DNA of 35,165 bases from Fibrobacterota bacterium. Lineage in GTDB: Bacteria > Fibrobacterota > Fibrobacteria > UBA11236. Below are positions 15,656-24,235 of the stretch, piece by piece. Every line of letters starts with the position of its first letter. Position 1 is the first letter of the stretch. The notes beneath the pieces are model-generated. The model was not told where the DNA came from, made no database searches, and saw only the letters and a program-made list of their open reading frames with translations. The translations under genes and the position numbers were made by a program. The stretch lies in assembly GCA_028287505.1 (NCBI GenBank), contig JAQBPN010000105.1, positions 1-35,165 of the forward strand, written 5' to 3'.

Positions 15656-16750
15656 ATGTTCAAGAAGTCAATCGCCTTTATCGCCGGGTGTTCCCTTTTT
15701 CTCGCTTTGGGAATCGCGAGCGCGCAAACCAATGTGCCTCTAAAGGTCCTGGTAATCAACAAATCGGGGGGATATCCCCACACCGACGCCATCGTCGCCT
15801 TGGGGGATTTGCTCAAGAACAGCGCCACTCCCTGGAATATGGTTGTCACGGCCCAGGACGACGGCGCCAATTTCACGTTGCCTTTCCTGCGCGGATTCAA
15901 CGTCGTGGTCTTCAACAACAACACGTCCCTGGGAAGCGTGATCCAGGGAACGGCGCAAGCCGCATTCATCCAATGGATGCAGGAAGGCGGGGGCGCCATC
16001 GGGTTCCATGGCGCCATGGATCATAGCGACACCTGGAAATGGTACACGGACAACATGGCCCTTTCGAAATTCTCCGGCCATTCCGGTTACTGCGACGCCC
16101 CCAACTCCCAGGTTATGGTCGATACCGTCAAGACTGCCGGCGTTGTCCGGTCGGAAAAGCCGGAATACGCCTCGCTGCTTGCAGTGCTCCCCAAGACGCA
16201 TTGGACCTGGTGCGATGAATGGTACGCCTACACGTCCAATCCCCGCAACCTGGTGGATATGCTCATCACCATCGATGAGAAAACCTTCACCCCCAGTAAC
16301 GTAATGGGCGATCATCCCGTGACTTGGGCCATGAAGCTGCCCGCCGGACCTACGGGAAAGCAGGGCCGGTTCTTCTATTCCTCGCGGGGGCACGCCAAAC
16401 CGGTCTTTGATGACGCGAATACCAAAAGCATGGTCCATTTCGGTCTCTGCTGGGCGGCGGGATTGGGCTTTACCGCCGCCTCCTGCCAGACCGCCACCAC
16501 CTCCGCCTTGGAAATCCCCTTCGTGAAAACCTCCATGGACGCCAGGGTCGTGGACGGTTCGCTTATGATCAAAGTCACGGGTACGGGTGAACACCGGGCG
16601 GAAGTATACGGCTTCAACGGCCGGAAAGTGGCTGAAATCATCACCGAGGGAAACCAGGACATTTCCTTCACCGATTTGCCCAAGGCGAAAATGTATCTGC
16701 TCAAGGTTAAGACGGGGAATCAAGTACTGACCAAACGTATCGTTCTCTGA
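15656..16750 (+). CDS. Secreted ThuA-like protein with C-terminal sorting domain
   Basis: A 364-residue exported protein. Residues 1-24 are a signal peptide (ending ASAQ). Residues 28-260 look like a ThuA domain (class I glutamine-amidotransferase fold): VLVINKSGGYPHTDAI, FNVVVFNNNTSL, FIQWMQEGGGAIGFHGAMDH and a late RFFYSSRGHAK. ThuA-type domains are linked to sugar metabolism, but their reaction is mostly undefined. The last 75 residues form a small beta domain ending LPKAKMYLLKVKTGNQVLTK, like T9SS sorting tails, so it is probably placed on or released from the cell surface. No co-directional partner is close: the next gene starts 141 bp on. Confidence 0.85.
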   Translation: MFKKSIAFIAGCSLFLALGIASAQTNVPLKVLVINKSGGYPHTDAIVALGDLLKNSATPWNMVVTAQDDGANFTLPFLRGFNVVVFNNNTSLGSVIQGTAQAAFIQWMQEGGGAIGFHGAMDHSDTWKWYTDNMALSKFSGHSGYCDAPNSQVMVDTVKTAGVVRSEKPEYASLLAVLPKTHWTWCDEWYAYTSNPRNLVDMLITIDEKTFTPSNVMGDHPVTWAMKLPAGPTGKQGRFFYSSRGHAKPVFDDANTKSMVHFGLCWAAGLGFTAASCQTATTSALEIPFVKTSMDARVVDGSLMIKVTGTGEHRAEVYGFNGRKVAEIITEGNQDISFTDLPKAKMYLLKVKTGNQVLTKRIVL

Positions 16751-16891
16751 ACCCAAGCAACCGCGGGCCGCGAATTTCGGGTTCGGCCCTTGTCCATTCA
16801 CAGAACCATGATATACATTTCCAGTCCGGTTTCCATGCGGCGGTTCGCCGCCGGACCGGACCCGGTTTTCCGGTAGAAGCGAGGAATACGC

Positions 16892-18268
16892 ATGCTTGAA
16901 GCGACAACAACGCGAGGAAGTCTCCTCCGCTGTCTGGCCTTTGCCCTTCCCTTGGCCGCTTCGGCCGCCGCCCACGCGGCCAAAGTCGAGCGGGATGAGT
17001 TGCGGACCGGCGTCATCTTCGACATGGGGCGGATCGAGAAAGGCGAGTTCGACAACATCCCCGTGGAAGGCCAGGTGATCTCGAACACCGGCGTAAGCAT
17101 GATCCAGGCCGTCACCATCGAGGACCGCCTCCGCTTGACAATCGGCGTCGGAGGCCTGTTCTGGTACTCCCTGCCGGAAGAGCCGCAACCGCACCGGCGC
17201 TATACCAAGTTCGGTCCCGCCGTGCTGCAAGCGGAACTGTCCCTGAAGCTAGGCTCCCTGGAAGATCCCTGGGGCAACTTCCAGTTCGGCTTGATTCCGT
17301 TCAAGTACAACCCGGACGCCAAGAACCTGGGCGAATATCTCCTGAGGAGTTCCGCCTACCCGAACGTATTGATCACCGGTGGCTGGAGCAACATCAACTC
17401 CGCCAGCCTGCAGATGCAGGGCCTCAATTTCGAAGTGCGCACCGGACCCTTTACCCACAACTTCCTGATCATGCTGGAAACCGGCTTGGGTCCGCAGCAC
17501 GACATCACGCCCGCCTACCTGATCAACTTCAAGCCCCACCCCGTGTTCCAGGTGGGCGCGGGCGCGGCATTCGCCTCCCTCATTCCCATAGACAACGAAA
17601 TCACCACTCCGGACGGACCGGGCCATCCCGGCGATCTGACCACCCAGCCCCTGGGCCGATACAAAGCCGACACGGTGGTGACGGATCCCAATGACAGCGT
17701 CTATTCGAATTACACCTACCAGGCCATCAAGCTCATGGGCCGGGCGTCAATCCATCCCCAGGCTTTGCTCCAGTCGGACCTGCTGGGCCCGGAGGACCTC
17801 ACCCTTTACACCGAAGCGGCCGTGCTGGGCTGGAAGAATTATCCCTACTACTACGAGAAGAGGTCGCATCGGATTCCCGTCATGGTGGGCTTCAACGTTC
17901 CCACCTTCAAATTGCTCGACATGCTGTCCGTGGAAGTCGAGTACCGCAATACGGATTTCCTGAACAGCAGCCGCGTCTCGTACGGCGAGAGCGCGCTGCC
18001 GGTCCCCTACATCATCCCCAACGGAAACGAAAACTACGCGGACGTGCTCAAGCGGTACGAGGTTCAGCGGGATTCCTTGACCAAGGACATCAAGTTCCAT
18101 TGGTCCGTGTACGCCAAGCGGAGCCTAGTCCCCGGAATGACCCTGTTCGCCCAGGTGGCCAGCGATCATACCCGGGGCATCGAGTTCCATGGTTTTCCGA
18201 TTTCAGAGCCTACGACGACGAGCTGGAAGCAATGGTACTTCCTCTGCCGTCTCGAACTGGGCATTTGA
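16892..18268 (+). CDS. Outer-membrane beta-barrel protein, paralogue A
   Basis: The protein has 458 residues with a signal peptide (about 1-29, ending AHAA). The mature part has dense amphipathic beta strands (LRLTIGVGGLFWYSL; VFQVGAGAAFASLIPI) and finishes with FLCRLELGI, as expected for a porin-like barrel. It shares with the next gene the segments KYNPDAKNLGEYLLRSSAYP, TGGWSNINSA, DMLSVEVEYRNTDF and QVASDHTRGI. I do not recognise a named family; it looks like a lineage-specific OMP. ATG at 16892 follows GAGGA. The paralogue starts 27 bp after its stop. Confidence 0.82.
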   Translation: MLEATTTRGSLLRCLAFALPLAASAAAHAAKVERDELRTGVIFDMGRIEKGEFDNIPVEGQVISNTGVSMIQAVTIEDRLRLTIGVGGLFWYSLPEEPQPHRRYTKFGPAVLQAELSLKLGSLEDPWGNFQFGLIPFKYNPDAKNLGEYLLRSSAYPNVLITGGWSNINSASLQMQGLNFEVRTGPFTHNFLIMLETGLGPQHDITPAYLINFKPHPVFQVGAGAAFASLIPIDNEITTPDGPGHPGDLTTQPLGRYKADTVVTDPNDSVYSNYTYQAIKLMGRASIHPQALLQSDLLGPEDLTLYTEAAVLGWKNYPYYYEKRSHRIPVMVGFNVPTFKLLDMLSVEVEYRNTDFLNSSRVSYGESALPVPYIIPNGNENYADVLKRYEVQRDSLTKDIKFHWSVYAKRSLVPGMTLFAQVASDHTRGIEFHGFPISEPTTTSWKQWYFLCRLELGI

Positions 18269-18295
18269 TTCTCTCCACCATAGATAGGGATGGAT

Positions 18296-19807
18296 ATGCA
18301 ACGATTGGTCTATAAAACAGTCTGGCTCGGAATGGCCATGAGCGTCTGCCTCGCGGCCCCCCGCGCAGAAGTCAAGGTGGTCCGCTCTCCGCTGGAAATC
18401 GGAACGGCATTGGACCTGGGGCAGGTGGTCAAGGGCGTGAACATGATCGATTCGTCCGTGGCGATCCACGGCCTTATGATCCAGCGCACCGGCGTCTCCC
18501 TCAATCAGACCACCACCGTGAACGATCGGCTGGTCATCAAGGTCGGCGTGGGAGGCCTGTTCTTCTACGGTTTTCCCGAGGTCAAGAGCAACGCCCAGTC
18601 CCGATCCATCCGTTTCGGTCCCGGCGTGGGCCAGGCCCAGGGCGTCTACAATTTCGGGGATATCGATCACCCCAAGGCGCTCCTGCAATTCGGGTATTTC
18701 CCGTACAAGTACAACCCGGACGCCAAGAACCTGGGCGAGTTCCTGTTCCGTTCCGGAACCTACCCCGGCTACGAAGTGACCGGAGGCTGGAGCATCATGA
18801 ACAGCGCATTGTACATGGCTTCGGGCTTGCGCATGAATGCCAACTTTTTCGACGGGAAGCTGATCACGGACGTCAACATGTTCCTGGAAAAGGATCTGGA
18901 GCCCATTTACGACCTGAGCCCCGGCCTTGTGGTGACCTACAAGCCCGCGGATGCCTTCGAAGTGGGAGTCGGCGCGGCGTTCGCGCATCTCATTCCCGTG
19001 AATCCCTCCAAGCTGAACAGCAAGTCGTACAAGTACCAGGGCGACTCCCTGTACAGGTACATCGGCGACACCTTGCATAGCGATGCCGCTTCGATGCCGT
19101 ATACGTTCAAGGGCACCAAGCTGATGGCCCGGGCCTCCATGAATTTCGGAGCCTTGATGGACAATCCCTATATCGGCAAGGAAGGGCTCAAGTTCTACTT
19201 CGAAGCCGCCCTGCTGGGCGTGAAGAACTATCCGTATTTCTTCGAGGACAGAATGGCTCGGGTGCCCCTGGTGTTCGGCGTGAACCTTCCCACCTTGAAT
19301 TTCTTCGATGTCCTGTCGGTGGAAATGGAATACCGCAAATGGGATTTCCGCAACAGCACCAAGCGCGTCGGAGAGGACAACCAATCCGTATGGCGCGTTC
19401 CCGAAGTCCAGATCCTGGATACCACCTATCGGTCGATCGGGGGCAAGGAGGAAATCAAGCGCTCGGACAATCCCAATCTGTACCATCCTTCCATGTCCAA
19501 GGATGAATCCGCCCGCGCCGCCCAAGCGTTCATCGACAGCTATGATCCGAATACCAATCCTTCCGGCGGCCTGGGCTACAACGGTATCCTGGTGGATCCG
19601 GGCCAGACCGTGGCCAACACCCAGGGGAATCTGAAGTGGACGGTATACGTCAAGAAGCAATTGATCACCGGCGTGAACGCCTACCTCCAGGTGGCCAGCG
19701 ACCATATGCGCGGCATCCGCTATGAGAGCAACACCCTGGATTTCGAAACCCTGACGCAGAAGCCTTCGGATTGGTACTACCTCTTCCGCCTGGAATTCGG
19801 CATCTAA
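18296..19807 (+). CDS. Outer-membrane beta-barrel protein, paralogue B
   Basis: A protein of 503 residues, homologous to the upstream gene across its whole length (KYNPDAKNLGEFLFRSGTYP, TGGWSIMNSA, DVLSVEMEYRKWDF, QVASDHMRGI, final YLFRLEFGI). A signal peptide ends near LAAPRAE. It is about 45 residues longer than its paralogue because of an insertion around 395-435 (STDSYDPN-type polar loop before the last strands), probably a surface loop. ATG at 18296 is preferred over 18290 because AGGGA lies six bases before it. The pair is surely one operon and may form related pores or a complex; the ligand is unknown. Confidence 0.82.
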   Translation: MQRLVYKTVWLGMAMSVCLAAPRAEVKVVRSPLEIGTALDLGQVVKGVNMIDSSVAIHGLMIQRTGVSLNQTTTVNDRLVIKVGVGGLFFYGFPEVKSNAQSRSIRFGPGVGQAQGVYNFGDIDHPKALLQFGYFPYKYNPDAKNLGEFLFRSGTYPGYEVTGGWSIMNSALYMASGLRMNANFFDGKLITDVNMFLEKDLEPIYDLSPGLVVTYKPADAFEVGVGAAFAHLIPVNPSKLNSKSYKYQGDSLYRYIGDTLHSDAASMPYTFKGTKLMARASMNFGALMDNPYIGKEGLKFYFEAALLGVKNYPYFFEDRMARVPLVFGVNLPTLNFFDVLSVEMEYRKWDFRNSTKRVGEDNQSVWRVPEVQILDTTYRSIGGKEEIKRSDNPNLYHPSMSKDESARAAQAFIDSYDPNTNPSGGLGYNGILVDPGQTVANTQGNLKWTVYVKKQLITGVNAYLQVASDHMRGIRYESNTLDFETLTQKPSDWYYLFRLEFGI

Positions 19808-19864
19808 GCTCCAGAAGGCATTAACCCCCGCCCAGGGAATAATATCGCGGGCGGCGCCTTAGTC

Positions 19865-19879
19865 ACCATTTCCAGTGGT
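19865..19879 (+). promoter_or_regulatory. Third ACCA-N7-TGGT-N-CTT site
   Basis: The sequence ACCATTTCCAGTGGT is followed by CCTTTCCCCGG, the same spacing as at 6558 and 10463. It lies just upstream of the broken gene at 20103. Confidence 0.3.
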
Positions 19880-20102
19880 CCTTTCCCCGGTGTCAGCTCG
19901 AGCCGGGATAATCCTCCCTTTTTATCCTGTTAAAAGCCGAATTAGTACACGGACTTCCAATGTGGAAGCCCTACCTTATTCTCAGCTACCCGCCTTGCAA
20001 ATCCGCGTTATAGACGGGGAAACAATGCGTATATCGGCTTCCGCTCTAATATTCTCGGCGATCCCGGGCATGACCCTGGACACGGGATCCATCCATGGCT
20101 AA

Positions 20103-20954
20103 TACACGGAAAATGACATCTCCATCATCGATGACGTCAATGCCACGGCGGGAAAGGCGATACGGGCCCAGCCCTTGTACAGGTTGAATTGGAGGCAGCC
20201 GGATGGTTCAAACTCCAACGGACCCTGGATCGCGGGCCGCAAATTCTTCCTCCAGTGCACGAGCCTGCCGCAATGCCTGGCCAACATTGGCCGGGGTGCA
20301 ATAAGCCCCGATGCGCAAAGCTATTTCGCGGACGACCGGTTTTCCTCGACAGCCAATTCACGGGGTTATCTCAAGATGGAATACCTGAAGACCGGGACCG
20401 GCCCCACTTCCCAGACCATCAATACGTATTTCATTCCCATTGGCCCTTAGGACATGCGGGTCTCCGGGTCCTTACCCCTCCAGGAAAAGACGGTCGGATT
20501 CGGTTCGATCTTGGATTTGACCAAGATAGTCAGCGTTTCGGCGACCACCCTCTCCGATCCCGTCAATGGAAAAACCCTGGTGAACTATTTCGAACGCCAT
20601 GGGTTTGCGGATGGGCTAATCGCCAATTTTCCCTCGCTGAAGCGCGGCGGGGAATACGGCCACGTGTCCATGCTTGTCACCCCCTCCAACGGCGTGCAAT
20701 GGACGGTGCGGGCCGCAGACGGCGGGACAACGGATCATCCCCATGCCCTCAACGTGCTGAAAGCGCCTATCTACCTGCGCATCGTCAAGACCGGAACCAG
20801 TTACGTGGGTTCCTATTCGGCCAATGGCACCAGTTGGACCCAGTTGTGGTCCGCGGTTTCGATGTCCACTCCCGGAACCTACTACTGCGGATTGGCTGCT
20901 ACAAGCTTCACGAGCGGGTTGAATACGTTGCAATTTTCCAGCCTGACATTCTGA
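20103..20954 (+). pseudogene. Broken gene for a secreted protein with a concanavalin A-like C-terminal domain
   Basis: A single frame has protein-like content from about 20103 to 20954 but contains an in-frame TAG at 20448-20450 and no good start; a TAA (20100-20102) closes the frame upstream. The first part includes LYRLNWRQPDGSNSNGPWIA and two Cys. After the TAG the frame continues with GSLPLQEKTVGFGSILDLTK and ends in a module (APIYLRIVKTGTSYVGSYSA then NGTSWTQLWS and TYYCGLAATS) like DUF1349/concanavalin A-like lectin domains of secreted enzymes. No signal peptide is visible. The segment from ATG 20454 could be translated alone, but it lacks an export signal and a strong ribosome site. 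Stop readthrough or sequencing error are alternatives. Confidence 0.6.
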
Positions 20955-21193
20955 CGAGCTTTGTCCGGATCGGATTCCGATTTTCAGAGTACTTCACAGC
21001 AAGAAAAAACACTGTTCGCGGAATTCGTACCTAAAGTGGGCGATTCCATCCTATTTTCCGCGATTTTCCGTGTTTACATTTGAGAACAGAAGCTGCCAAT
21101 AGAATTAGCAGTGGAAACGGGCGTTCCGCGCGCGTTATCAATCGGTGAGAGTCTCTAACGCCGCCCGTGGGGGGCTGGCATAGGAAAATCAGC

Positions 21194-22459
21194 ATGAATC
21201 CAATCATATCGGTGTGGGGAAAATCCAGGGGAACCGCGGCAATGGTTCTACTGGGATTGTCATTTGCAAGCGCCCAGTTGGGCGCGCTTTTTCACGTGAA
21301 CTGCGGCGGAGAAGCGTTCGCGGACAAGAACGGACATTTCTGGGAATCCGACGCGCACTTTGAAGGAGGCTCCACCTTCTCCTCCGACTCGGCCATCCTG
21401 AACACGGATATGCCCGCCCTATACCAGACGGAGCGCTGGAACGATACGGCCAAGGGCGCCCTCAAATACACCTTCAACGTGCGCCCGGGAGCGTACAAGA
21501 TCTCTCTCCATTACGCCGAGATCTTTACCGGAGCCTTCGCATTAGGAAAGCGCGTATTCGACGTAAAGATCAACGATTCGATCGTAGCCGCCGACATGGA
21601 CATATTCGCCCAAGCGGGCGCGAACACGCCCCTCGTCCTGGACTACCTGACCAACGATGTGGACGGCAAGATCACCGTTGGATTCACGGATAAGGTCCTG
21701 AACGCCAAAATCTCCGGGATAGAAGTCATTCCCCAGAATCCCTACCGGGCCACTGCCGCGCCCTACCGCATCCATTGCGGCGGCGAAGATTATATCGATC
21801 CCCAGGGCAATTACTGGGAAGGGGACGGACACTATTCCAATGGAGCCACCTACGCGTCCGCCAACGTCGTCGCCAACACCGACAAGTCAATCCTCTATCA
21901 GACCGAACGCTACAACGGCAGCAACGATCTGGTCTACGCTTTCGACGTGGCCGAGGGAGCCTACGACGTCAAGCTCCATTTCGCGGAGATATTCTTCCAG
22001 ACCGCCGGACAGAGGGTGTTCAGCATCGACATCAACGGCGCCAGCGCCGCGGAGAATTTCGATATCGCCGCCGAAGCTGGGCCCAACACGGCCTTGGTGA
22101 AGGAATTCACCGCCAACGCGGTCGACGGGAAAATCACCATCGGGTTCCGCAACGGAGTGGAAAACGCCAAGATATCCGGTATTGAAATCATGGAGGCTTC
22201 GCCCACCCGGAATCGGATCGCAACCGGCGCGAAGTTGTCGGACGGGTTCGCGGTCAAGGCCTTGGGGGCCGGCGCGCTGTCCATCCGCTCAAGCGCGCCC
22301 GGATCCTTTACCGCTTTGGTGCTGGACGTCCATGGCCGCCAGGTCGCGTTCGTCAAGGGTTCCGGCAATCAGGCGGTTTCCGGACTGCGCCCCGGGCTGT
22401 ACGTAGTGAAGGTCCAAGCTAGCGGCCGTACGGTGAGCCGCCGGATTCCCGTGCTTTGA
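21194..22459 (+). CDS. Secreted tandem-malectin carbohydrate-binding protein with sorting domain
   Basis: The protein has 421 residues with a signal peptide (about 1-28, ending FASAQ). Two consecutive malectin-like domains are at about 31-180 and 185-335: each starts with CGGE and has the WE-G-H pattern, YQTERW or YQTERY, a LHYAEIF or LHFAEIF strand, and ends KISGIEVI or KISGIEIM. Malectin folds bind glucose-containing sugars. Residues 350-421 form a small beta domain ending LRPGLYVVKVQASGRTVSRR, like a T9SS sorting tail. No catalytic domain is present, so it is probably a surface sugar-binding protein. ATG at 21194 follows TAGGAAAA; the frame is open to 21167 without a better start. Confidence 0.9.
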   Translation: MNPIISVWGKSRGTAAMVLLGLSFASAQLGALFHVNCGGEAFADKNGHFWESDAHFEGGSTFSSDSAILNTDMPALYQTERWNDTAKGALKYTFNVRPGAYKISLHYAEIFTGAFALGKRVFDVKINDSIVAADMDIFAQAGANTPLVLDYLTNDVDGKITVGFTDKVLNAKISGIEVIPQNPYRATAAPYRIHCGGEDYIDPQGNYWEGDGHYSNGATYASANVVANTDKSILYQTERYNGSNDLVYAFDVAEGAYDVKLHFAEIFFQTAGQRVFSIDINGASAAENFDIAAEAGPNTALVKEFTANAVDGKITIGFRNGVENAKISGIEIMEASPTRNRIATGAKLSDGFAVKALGAGALSIRSSAPGSFTALVLDVHGRQVAFVKGSGNQAVSGLRPGLYVVKVQASGRTVSRRIPVL

Positions 22460-22463
22460 TCTT

Positions 22464-22489
22464 TTACGGGCCGCGCTTGCGGCCCGTAA
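22464..22489. terminator. Perfect 11-bp hairpin between convergent genes
   Basis: TTACGGGCCGC, loop GCTT, GCGGCCCGTAA, beginning 5 bp after the malectin-gene stop. No T-run follows on the plus strand, so it may act as an mRNA-end stabiliser or a weak terminator. Confidence 0.55.
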
Positions 22490-22558
22490 CCCCCTCACGA
22501 TTCCCTTTTGGGTCCCAATACCTGATCCAACGCCACGTTTTTCCCGGGGTTTTCGGCG

Positions 22559-22583
22559 AAAAAGGGGGCCCCCGCGGGCTCCC
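22559..22583 (-). terminator. Rho-independent terminator of the Kazal lipoprotein gene
   Basis: On the minus strand the stem GGGAGCCC / GGGCCCCC (one A-C mismatch, loop GCGG) is followed by TTTTT, five bases after the stop codon. Confidence 0.75.
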
Positions 22584-22587
22584 GGGT

Positions 22588-23187
22588 TTATTTGATAAGG
22601 CCTGTGCAGGCGCCTTCATGGGAAACGTTCACATGCCCGATTCCCAGGGCTTGGCAGCCGTTCACGTAGGTGACGCCATCGCAACCGCATACCGGATGGG
22701 ACTCGTTGGTACACTTGACCGCGACGTTGGGAACCGGATCGCCGCAGGTAAGGGAACCGGGGTTGCCGGCAGGACCCGAATCGACGATGGGGTCCCCGGC
22801 GCAAGCGCCCTTGTGGTCGACATTCATTCCGCTGATACCCCAGGCCTGGCAATAGTTGGTATAGGTCTTGCCATCGCAGCTGCACACCGGATCCGCATCA
22901 TTGGTGCATTTGAAGGCGATGCCGAAGTCCGCCGGTCCTTTATCCTTGCAGGTGGCTTTTTCCCACAGCCATTCCCCGTGCGCGCCCTTGGCGCTGTCCG
23001 AGCGCAGCACCTGCTTCACGCCGATGGCTTGCGCTCCCGTTCCGTTGCCGGGCGGATTCGCGATCCCGGAATTCTGGCATCCCATCCACACGGTAGCGGC
23101 GAGCAACACCGTACCCAATGCGACGACACGCGACAATTCGCTCCACCCTTTACGGCGGACTGTCCCTAATCGATTCATTTTCAGCAT
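22588..23187 (-). CDS. Lipoprotein with two Kazal-type protease-inhibitor domains
   Basis: A 199-residue probable lipoprotein: a positively charged start, a hydrophobic helix and a VWMGC lipobox (Cys37). Two Kazal-like domains follow at about 80-129 and 148-194; each has the pattern C...KCTN-PVC-CDG-TY-N-CQA-G...GAC (PVCSCDGKTYTNYCQAWGIS and PVCGCDGVTYVNGCQALGIG). Kazal domains block serine proteases, so this may protect the cell surface from host, competitor or own proteases. ATG at 23187 is chosen because AAAAGGAG precedes it; the frame is open to 23229. It is divergent from the TIGR02147-like gene. Confidence 0.88.
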   Translation of the reverse strand: MLKMNRLGTVRRKGWSELSRVVALGTVLLAATVWMGCQNSGIANPPGNGTGAQAIGVKQVLRSDSAKGAHGEWLWEKATCKDKGPADFGIAFKCTNDADPVCSCDGKTYTNYCQAWGISGMNVDHKGACAGDPIVDSGPAGNPGSLTCGDPVPNVAVKCTNESHPVCGCDGVTYVNGCQALGIGHVNVSHEGACTGLIK

Positions 23188-23377
23188 TCCAGCTCCTTTT
23201 TTAAGTTTTTTGTAGTGTGAATAATCCACTTAAATACCCCACTTGCGTTCATAAGGTAAAGCATTTGGAGGGTGGGTACTAGATTTTATTGGCCAAATTC
23301 ACACTTATTGTTCATATTTTGTTCATACTTTTAGAACCACCGGAAATAATTTCGTAGTGTAATATTTATCAATTCAC
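23188..23377. promoter_or_regulatory. Divergent promoter region with repeated motifs
   Basis: This A+T-rich spacer holds TTGTTCATA twice, 11 bp apart (23308-23316, 23319-23327), a further GTTCATA at 23247-23253, and an inverted pair AGTGTGAAT (23214-23222) and ATTCACACT (23297-23305). Such spacing suits operators for the adjacent regulator; binding is inference. Confidence 0.45.
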
Positions 23378-24235
23378 ATGCCTATCGACACCCCACTCCA
23401 CCTTTTCGAGTACCTGGACTACCGGAAGTTCCTGGGTGATTTTTTCCGGCGGAAGCGGAGCCTGAACAAGGGTTTCTCCTATCGTCTCTTTTGCCGCAAG
23501 GCGAACATCAATTCGCCCGGGTTCATCAGCGAGGTGGTGGGCGGTACGCGGAACCTGTCCAAGGCTTGCGTGGAAAAGTTCGCCGTGGCCCTGGGCTTGG
23601 ACGCAAAGGAAAAATCCTACTTCGAGCTGATGGTCGCCTTCACCCATGCCAAAACCGATGAAGCCAAACAGAGCCTCTATGCGCTGATGGTGAAGGCCAT
23701 GCCCCTGCAAATCCAGGGTCTGAGGCGATCCCAATGGGACTACTTCTCCAAGTGGTATCACGTGGCCGTGCGCGAAACGCTTTCCATCCTCGAGGTGAAA
23801 GACGACTACGCCGCCCTCGCGAACCGGCTCAATCCGGCCATTACCCCGGCCCAGGCCAAATCCGCGGTCGCCTTGCTGCGGGAATTGGGCTTGATTGAAA
23901 GGGATCCGAAGGGATTCTGGAAGGCGCGGCACGTTTCCCTGGTCACCAAAGGGGACGATTCGGAATCGCTCCTGTTCCGGGCCTTCAGGAAAGAGATGCT
24001 GGCCAAGGCGGCCGAAGCCTTGGATCGGTTCCCGGCAAAGGCGCAGAACAGTTCCTGCATCACCCTGAGCATTTCCCCTGAAGGCATGGCGCGGGTGCTG
24101 GCCCACCTGGAGGAGTTCCACCAGCGCGTGATCGAAACCGTCCAGGCGGACCGGGGCGAGGACCGGGTGGTCCAGATCAACATGCAGGTTTTCCCCCTTA
24201 CCGGAATCGAGGAGGCGCATGCCCCGTCCGTTTGA
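23378..24235 (+). CDS. TIGR02147-type regulatory protein (Fibrobacter-type)
   Basis: A soluble protein of 285 residues that fits the TIGR02147 family described from Fibrobacter succinogenes, a group of presumed transcription regulators. Characteristic parts are LFEYLDYRKFLGDFFRRKR near the start, then SYRLFCRKANINSPGFISEV (helix-turn-helix-like, about 33-55), and a C-terminal half with ALLRELGLIERDPKGFW and ITLSISPEGM. No ribosome site is visible before ATG 23378, so the message may be leaderless or weakly translated. Its end overlaps the next lipoprotein gene by 17 bp, indicating joint expression. Family recalled from sequence appearance. Confidence 0.85.
   Translation: MPIDTPLHLFEYLDYRKFLGDFFRRKRSLNKGFSYRLFCRKANINSPGFISEVVGGTRNLSKACVEKFAVALGLDAKEKSYFELMVAFTHAKTDEAKQSLYALMVKAMPLQIQGLRRSQWDYFSKWYHVAVRETLSILEVKDDYAALANRLNPAITPAQAKSAVALLRELGLIERDPKGFWKARHVSLVTKGDDSESLLFRAFRKEMLAKAAEALDRFPAKAQNSSCITLSISPEGMARVLAHLEEFHQRVIETVQADRGEDRVVQINMQVFPLTGIEEAHAPSV

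Noticed and set aside
16770-16800. GGGCCG/CGGCCC inverted repeat after the ThuA-like gene as terminator
   Set aside because: The stem is only six base pairs, the loop is long and no T-run follows.
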